Of a stretch of 64,000 nt of DNA, positions 57,651 to 64,000 are shown in pieces. Numbering within the stretch: the first letter of the stretch is position 1; each line of letters opens with the position of its first letter. The notes under the pieces are model-generated. The model saw only the letters and a list, made by a program, of their open reading frames with translations. It did not search any database and was not told the DNA's origin. The stretch is from positions 51,097,119-51,161,118 of the forward strand of contig OZ007579.1 of NCBI GenBank assembly GCA_963931925.1, in the 5' to 3' direction. A program made the translations under genes and the position numbers. Origin of the DNA: Onchidella celtica. Lineage: Eukaryota > Mollusca > Gastropoda > Systellommatophora > Onchidiidae.

Positions 57651-57951
57651 ATCAAAACACAAAGAAAAATTATATGGAAGATCATTTTCACCACTGGCAA
57701 TTCCCCTCACCTATGCATTCTAGCTAGAGATGTGTGCCAGATTTCACTGAGGTTGCATGCTATGTTACTCCTTGCATTACGCCAGTTACTGAGTTGTGAA
57801 TGTTCATGTAATGATGCGTAGGAAATGTGTGTACTGTGTATGTACTCTTAAATGCTCCGTGAAAATGAATTTCCTTCATAAGATAATAATAAAATTCTTG
57901 TCTCATCTTATCTATATCAATCAATGGAAGAACTCGATGCTCAAGACACAA
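57651..57951. other. Unassigned DNA; possible LINE/SINE tail at 57840-57915
   Basis: 57840-57915 resembles 28925-29005 (gaaaatgaatttccttcata and a tcttatct ending). No gene. Confidence 0.35.
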
Positions 57952-58233
57952 GTGGGGGACAAGGTGGTCTAGAGGCAGGGTGCTCGCCTCTCATGCCAAG
58001 GGTCCCGGGTGCAGGCATGTTGCCCGGGCAAATTTTTAAAAAAAAAATCATCCCTACCATTCCCTCCCCCTCCCTCCCTCATCTCCCCCCCCCCCCCCCC
58101 CCAAAAAAAAACAACAACCGCCGACCGGCTCTGCACTGTGGCGACGACGTGCCTGCTCCAGTTGTAACTGGGCTGCAATGCCACAAAGGCAAATTTCCCA
58201 AATGGGATTAAAGAGATACAAATACAAATACAA
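57952..58233 (+). mobile_element. tRNA-derived SINE, copy 6 (tail type 2, core mostly missing)
   Basis: Head with gtggtctagaggcagggtgc and ccaagggtcccggg, then a jump to tgcccgggcaaattttt, a C-run and A-run, and the type 2 tail ending in repeated acaaat units (58208-58233). The B-box and core are largely absent. Confidence 0.82.
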
Positions 58234-60595
58234 ATTAATACAGATATGTTTAAGCCTTTAGCGTCTCTACATTTACCAACTTGTCTCAGACATCTGAAAC
58301 GTGTCAAACTAATTTAAACACAGTGGGTCAAATGCAAAGGGAAAACAATATAATTCATAAATCTGTATCAGGAGAGGTTTCTTGTTGATAAATTAGAAAA
58401 TACAATTTGTTTTTATCATAGAGCATTGGACATTGGGTGGCGTGTTTGCCAAACTGAAATATTGAGCTATAGAGGGATAATTGCATGCCGACTGGTATAT
58501 GTAATAAATATTTTGCATCAACATTGCCATTCCACAGTGAATCAATGGCCATTGAAACGATGTCCAGCCTGAGATCGACCAAGAGATCGATACAATTGTG
58601 TTTACTGGGATGGGTACAAAAACAACCAGCTAGATGAAATTAACTCCAAGAAAATGAGAGACGTTGTTTGCTATAAACGTAAGAGTATGCACCGAGCAAA
58701 TCAAGGGCGTTTGGCACACAGCAGGTCGTCGTCAACCATACAATTGATACATCTATACATACCACGGCTCAGGAATGATCGATAACACAAATGATGTCAT
58801 GCGGTTTGGTAAAAACTCCACGGCACGTAAACAGGTCCCAGATATGTAGCTTTGTGTAGCTTCTTTACTCTCGGCTGTTCATTTTATGGTCAAAATTGTT
58901 ATTATCATACAACTGAACAATGAATTGTACATCGACACTTAAGGTACATTTTAATAACTAGATTCTAAGTGGCCAGTTCGTGTGCACATTAATCGTTCTT
59001 ATCAGCTTTTTTCAAATTTGGTTCCAGTTAAACTTTTCACTCCCCCCCCCCTCTCTCTCTCTAGTTCTCTCTCTCTACCCCTCTTCCCCCCCCCCACCCC
59101 CACCCCCAAAACAAAAATCCATGTGTGATTCTTTTGAATCTATTTTAGTTTCCTTATCGTTTATTCCTGAGGCGCCTGTGTCTGTCTGAGCCAGCGAACC
59201 TGTGTCTGTCTGAGCCAGCGAACCTGTGTCTGTCTGAGCCAGGAACCTGTAACAGCTTGTCTCCCCCTGCCCTGATGGCTGTGACCGGAAACAGTACTCA
59301 AACTCTGGCTCGAGTCAACACAAAATTCCGTGGCAGCTGATAGTTGACAGGGGTTTTTAGTGTATTGACTGGCCTCAAATTGTGATGGGATGGAACATTT
59401 CTATTCTGTGTCTGAGGGCGAAATTGGAATATTTGTTAATTTCTTTGCCATCTTCCTCTTCTTGGTTTCCCACGTGCAAGATCCTGAAAGTGTTGCGAAG
59501 GTCATTCAAGACACGGCTGCACTATCACGTACACAACCTTCATAGCCATTGCTTCTCCTTTTGTCAGGTGATTAGTTCCCTTTCTTGACAGGAAGTAGGA
59601 AGTTATCAACCATCTGTTGATAGCACTCGCTCTAACCCGTTCTTCGAAGGTAAAAATGGCGGATCAAGGCCACAGCGTTTCTCTGATTCATTCAAACTGA
59701 CGAATTTGTAAAATTTTTAATTCTTCTTTTAAAATGGCGGATCGAGATGGCGAGGTGTGCCCGATTCAAACTACATTCTATCATTATTATAAAAGTATCA
59801 AAATGTTCCTGCTTTGTGTCCTGTCATATAAATATCCGCACATAAACCGGCAAGTTAACTTACATCTTTCTACCAATTTTCATATTTGTTTGATGAGTAG
59901 CGGCGAAGCCTTTTCACTTTTAACACATTTAAGGGAAGATTAAGCGAATTGTTTCCATGCCCCTGACAAATCTCTAGGAATAAAAGATCAATGATAGAAG
60001 TATGCCAGGTCTGGAATATAAATCAAAATTGAGACGTAGACCGTCATGACATCCACCGGGGCCATTTTCAATATAAATATTCATGTAATTTTAAAACCCA
60101 AAGAAGAGCAAATTCTGTAAAGAATATCTGAAAAAAAAACAAACAAACGAAACAAAACACGTCATCTGATGCCAGATCTTAAACATCACCACCATTATGT
60201 TCATAAATAACTTTCGGGGTGGATATTTATTTATTTTCGAAATCACTTTCATGCGTTTTAGAATTTTTGAATAATGTGGTCTGTCTGGGATCTTCGCAAG
60301 TTAATGCTTTAAAAAAAAATAAACCAGTAACAACAACAACCAATAAAGACCCGCGACCAACAACAAATGCTTTTCCCTAATGTATTTTAATTTTAGCAGC
60401 ATAATGTAAAAAAACAACATTTTTTTCCAAGAATATATTTTTAACATAGATAATATATCAATAAATCTATTTGCTGTGTTTACCAGGAGAATGCTGGACT
60501 TTGCTGATATATATAATCAATAGCAATGATTTTTGTGTGATTTTCTGTGTTTGCGGAGCTTTGCTGAACACGGAGTGTGGATAATTGTGTTTGAA
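58234..60595. other. Long stretch with no supported gene
   Basis: Contains poly-C near 59042 and 59086, (CT)n near 59050-59085 and A-rich patches. The phrase aaaatggcggatc occurs at 59652 and 59731, the second opening a 69-codon frame (59734-59943) with no recognisable family. I see nothing firm here. Confidence 0.35.
59173..59246. repeat. 24-bp tandem repeat, three units
   Basis: cctgtgtctgtctgagccag followed by cgaa, repeated in direct register. Confidence 0.9.
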
Positions 60596-60898
60596 AGGGA
60601 TTGACAGGCTAATGTTTGGGTAGGTGTGCGTGTGGGGGGAGGGGGGGAGGGAGGAGAGGGCTTGTTGTTTCAATCAGTGGGAAGAATAGACAGAGAAAGA
60701 CAAGAGTAAGAGGAAAGAGTAAATACAGTTTCATTTTTAATAAGAGAGAGGCGGAGACCGGAGGGAGAGACAGAGAGAAAGAAGAGGGGGGGGGGAGAGA
60801 GAAACGGAGACAAACTGACAGACAGAGGCAGAGGGGGAGAGAGAGAGAGAAAGACAAAGTGAGACAGAGGGATAGAGAGAAAGGGAGAATGGGGAGAG

Positions 60899-60965
<67 letters not shown>
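60596..60965. repeat. GA-rich tract with (GA)n core
   Basis: (GA)n of about 30 units at 60901-60961, preceded by imperfect GA-rich and G-rich DNA. Confidence 0.95.
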
Positions 60966-60967
<2 letters not shown>

Positions 60968-61374
60968 GGGAGAGGCGGAGGGGTGACAGAAGGGCACACC
61001 AAAAAAAAAAAAACTGACCAGAAAATACGGCATCAATACTTACAGTGCGGATAAAAAGTGAGAACGAGTAAGAGACAGGGGAAGAAGAAGGAGAGAAAAA
61101 AAGGGAGAACTAAAAGAAGACACACTACTTCTACTTTTCTGTCTTTTCTAGGCTGTGTTGTGACTGGCATGGTGCGGGTACCAGGGATCGCTTATCTGCG
61201 TGACCCAGATAGTTCAACTCTAGGTCAGGTCGACCTGTCAGTCTGTCTCTACAGGCAAGGTTTTTTATGGCAGATAATCGGCAAATTCAGGCCCATGTCG
61301 CGTTTAGATACCGGTTATTTCATGCCACCCGGGGTGAATGTAGGATTCCAGTTGAGCTAGGCTGCTTATCTCCG

Positions 61375-61790
61375 CCTGTCTGTCTGTCTGTCTATTTACC
61401 TATCTGCCTGTCTGTCAGCCTGTCTGTTTGTCTCTTTGTTCCCCATTTCCCTGTCTGTCTATCTTCCTTTCCTGCCTGCGTTCCTGTCTGTTGGTTTGTC
61501 TGTCTATCTCTTTGTCTACCTACCTGCTTGTCTGTCTATCTGTCTGCCTGCCTGGCTGTACGTCTGTCTGTTTATCTATCTGACTGCCTGCCTGCCTGTC
61601 TGTGTTCTTGTCTATCTCTTTGCCTGTCTACCTGCTTGTCTGTCTGTCTGTCTGCCTGCCTGTTTGTTTGTCTGTCTGCCTGCCTGTTGATCTGTCTGCC
61701 TGTCTCTTTGTCTGCCTGTCTGTCTGCCCGCCTGCCTGCCAGTCTGCTTGCCGGCCAGACTGTCTGTCTGTCTGTTTTTCTGCTTACCAT
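61375..61790. repeat. (CTGT)/(CTGC)n imperfect microsatellite
   Basis: Mixture of ctgtctgt, ctgcctgc and tttgtctg units over about 415 bp. Cys/Leu/Ser-rich frames are by-products. Confidence 0.93.
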
Positions 61791-62474
61791 CCTACAAAAA
61801 CAACCACGGTATTATTTGCAGTAACGTTTGAACTTTGATTCGACACAATGTGCACTTCAGATATTTGCGTCAGTAAAATCTTCTGATAAGTAAACAACTA
61901 TTTTCTCATACAATTTGACTCAATATTTGCAGAGATATGACATAATTTCAACCTGACCCTTGGAAATATCATTTTTTTTAAAGTTCATTGACTGCGCCCT
62001 ATCGTGACTTCGACACCAACTAAAAATTTATTTGTTATCGATTTGCGCTGACTGGAGCTCATTTTCCTAGTCAACATAATAAAGGCACCAATGTGCATTG
62101 TTCCAGCGCTATTTCCCCTGGGACGCTGCAGCCACACGAGCTGAAAATTCCTTTACAATCCCACGACTTAACATTTAGTTTTTCTTTTTATTTAGTAACG
62201 ATTGTTGCTTGGCGTCGCCAGGAATGAATTCCTCCGTCTGCCATAATTGATTGGATCTTGTTATTTTGGCAAAGGCCGGCCAAACTGGTCACAAACGGTT
62301 ATATTGGCCACGTACCCGAGTTGAGACTGGTAGATTTTTTTTTTGGGGGGGGGGGGGGGGGTGAAGAAAAAAAATTGTTATGCTGAGAGGAGGCTTTATT
62401 TGGGGGGGGGGGGGGCTGTAGCTGAGAGTGAATTTCTTTATTCCTGGACCAGGTAACTAATATTAACCAAAAAG
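61791..62474. other. No gene seen; poly-G runs
   Basis: Poly-G near 62345-62361 and 62401-62414. No gene. Confidence 0.4.
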
Positions 62475-62798
62475 ATTGTTGTCACAAGTACGTACGTCCC
62501 CCAAGGTTTTTGCGCCAGGGGTAGGTATTTTAAAGCCCTTCGTGACTCCAGAGCTAGAGAGCTCCTCTCTAAATATTCCTAACAACAGCCTTAATTAATT
62601 ATTCTTTCAGATTTTTTGATTTTTTTTTCCTTTTTGGGGGGGGGGGGGGTGGGGTTGAAAAGGCAGAGGGCAGGGTTAGGGATTCGATAAGATTTCGGGT
62701 TGTGGATAAGGACGGGGTGAGGGATAGGTAGCCTACGTACACGTACGCACCCCTAGAGCAAAACGCTTGGGGTGCATACGAACTTGTAACAATAGCCA
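62475..62798 (+). mobile_element. TIR family A, copy 7
   Basis: The left end acaagtacgtacgtccccca and right end cttggggtgcatacgaactt, followed by gtaacaatagcc, are inverted. All internal blocks are present plus a poly-G expansion near 62635-62650, making it the longest copy. Confidence 0.88.
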
Positions 62799-63414
62799 AC
62801 CAGAAATAACGGGGATTATATAGTGTGAAGGCTAACAGTGTAAAAAGTATGACACTTCTCTGTTGTTATGGTTACCGAGCTCATGTTTTTCTGACGCAGT
62901 ACGAATTAAAACACCACTCTGATTACATAAATCCTAAGTTAGTAATGTGACGACCAACTTGGCATTGGCGTCATGATGACGCGTGTACGAGCAATAGAAA
63001 TTTGATCCACAGAAATATTGTACAGATTCGACCTTAATGATATCTGGCGGTAGAGCCGTAATTTTCAACACATTGTCTCAGCTATTTTCACAGCTTTGCA
63101 AGATTGTTTTTAATATTCACTTGTTGTTACTGTATTGGCATCGGCCAGTTTGGAAAGACTTTGGGCTTGTGGCTCTGGGTGTCTGAATGTTTCATTTTGA
63201 GTGTCGTGTGTGGCTGGACACGCCTATCTGTGAGTGTCAGTTCCATCCACAGACAACAAGCACAGCTAACGTATGACATTGGTCTGCCCGCCTGGTAGCG
63301 AGTCTTTCTACTTTTCCGTTTGCCTCCGACTGTTGCATAAGCGTATCTTTAAACAATAAGAGACTTTGCTTCACTAGCTAACTCCAGCGTGTTCTGTCTA
63401 TGTCTGACGCATAC
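62799..63414. other. No gene seen
   Basis: Unassigned sequence. Confidence 0.4.
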
Positions 63415-63600
63415 GGCTGTGTTTCCATGTGTACGGCAACGGAAGCGGCAAAGGGAGCTAAAAACTCCATCAAGTAGTAAAAAGAAAGAATGTTTCCGTG
63501 TGTAGGGGGGGCACGGCGTTTCCTTACAAATGAAAATATTCTTACTATTTCACTATTTGAAGGGTTTTTGACGTCTCCGTTGCTCCACACAAGAGACCAC
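63415..63600. mobile_element. Palindromic element family I, copy 1
   Basis: Self-complementary unit with repeated gtttcc/ggaaac motifs: gtgtttccatgtgtacgg at the left is mirrored by tgacgtctccgttgctcc near the right, and tagtaaaaagaaagaatg faces tattcttactatttcacta. Directly followed by a second copy. Confidence 0.7.
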
Positions 63601-63786
63601 AGCTTTAAGCCGTGTTGCCATGCGTACTGAAACGGAAACGGCAAAAATCCACCAAGTAGCGAAATGAAATAGTGTTTCCACGTGTATGGAAACGGCTTTT
63701 CCGTGCGCATGGAAATATTCTTTCTATTTCACAACTTAAATGGTTTTTGACATTTCCGTTTCCGTAGGCATGTAAACCTAGCTTTA
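63601..63786. mobile_element. Palindromic element family I, copy 2
   Basis: Better kept: the left agctttaagccgtgttgcca faces the right catgtaaacctagcttta, and the inner gaaatgaaatagtgtttcca faces ggaaatattctttctatttc. Each arm is about 85-90 bp. In direct tandem with copy 1. Confidence 0.75.
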
Positions 63787-64000
63787 GTCTTTCCTGCCTG
63801 TGTTCTGACGGTAATTACTCATGTTCGTCAACATGACTGCCTACTGTAAATTTGACGCTTACATGCGAAGGGCGTGAAGAGATCAAGATGATGAATATTA
63901 TATATATATACATATCGATTGACATCTTTGCACGTCAGTGAAACTCGGTACCCAGCCACTTCTCAGTTGGACTATGGAGCCAGACACTACAGCCACAGCG
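63787..64000. other. No gene seen
   Basis: Short (TA)n near 63899-63910. The window ends in unassigned sequence. Confidence 0.4.

Noticed and set aside
59734-59943. 69-codon frame after aaaatggcggatc
   Set aside because: The start context is attractive and duplicated at 59652, but the peptide has no recognisable features.

Overview
This window looks like repeat-rich, non-coding DNA from a metazoan nuclear genome. The most likely source is a lophotrochozoan such as a gastropod mollusc, but that identity is inferred from style: a tRNA-headed SINE family, CR1/L2-like LINE tails, K02A2.6-like Ty3/gypsy elements, THAP exons, many small hAT elements and abundant microsatellites. There is no operon structure, no rRNA gene, no CRISPR array and no complete host gene that I can support. 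Nearly all long open frames are by-products of tandem repeats whose unit length is a multiple of three.

Layout. 1-10 kb: CAA-rich repeats, a LINE 3' end, a solo LTR with a 5-bp target duplication (2883-4040), small hAT elements, a SINE and a 48-bp minisatellite. 10-16 kb: a very uniform 45-bp minisatellite of about 47 units, a CR1/L2-like LINE tail and a palindromic element. 16-20 kb: tetra- and pentanucleotide repeats, a second SINE and a THAP-like exon inside a short TIR element. 20-31 kb: a 300-bp TIR family (family A, seven copies in the window), a head-to-head inverted pair at 21.5-22.0 kb, pyrimidine minisatellites, a hAT element with a perfect 8-bp duplication and a nested pair of TIR elements at 29.3-29.8 kb. 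31-46 kb: a 21-23-bp minisatellite, more family A, a THAP first exon (36171), local duplications, another hAT element with a perfect 8-bp duplication and GATA arrays. 46-52 kb: LINE tail, hAT elements and foldbacks. 52.4-57.6 kb: a Ty3/gypsy LTR retrotransposon (gag and pol) inserted into a SINE, flanked by CTGTG duplications. 57.6-64 kb: a SINE with a different tail, simple repeats, family A copy 7 and a tandem pair of palindromic elements.

How the parts relate: the only long coding capacity is the Ty3/gypsy element. LINE remnants are 3' ends only, as expected from 5'-truncated insertion. The SINE occurs with two different 3' tails. Several insertions give a relative order: the LTR element is younger than the SINE it splits, and one TIR element lies inside another.
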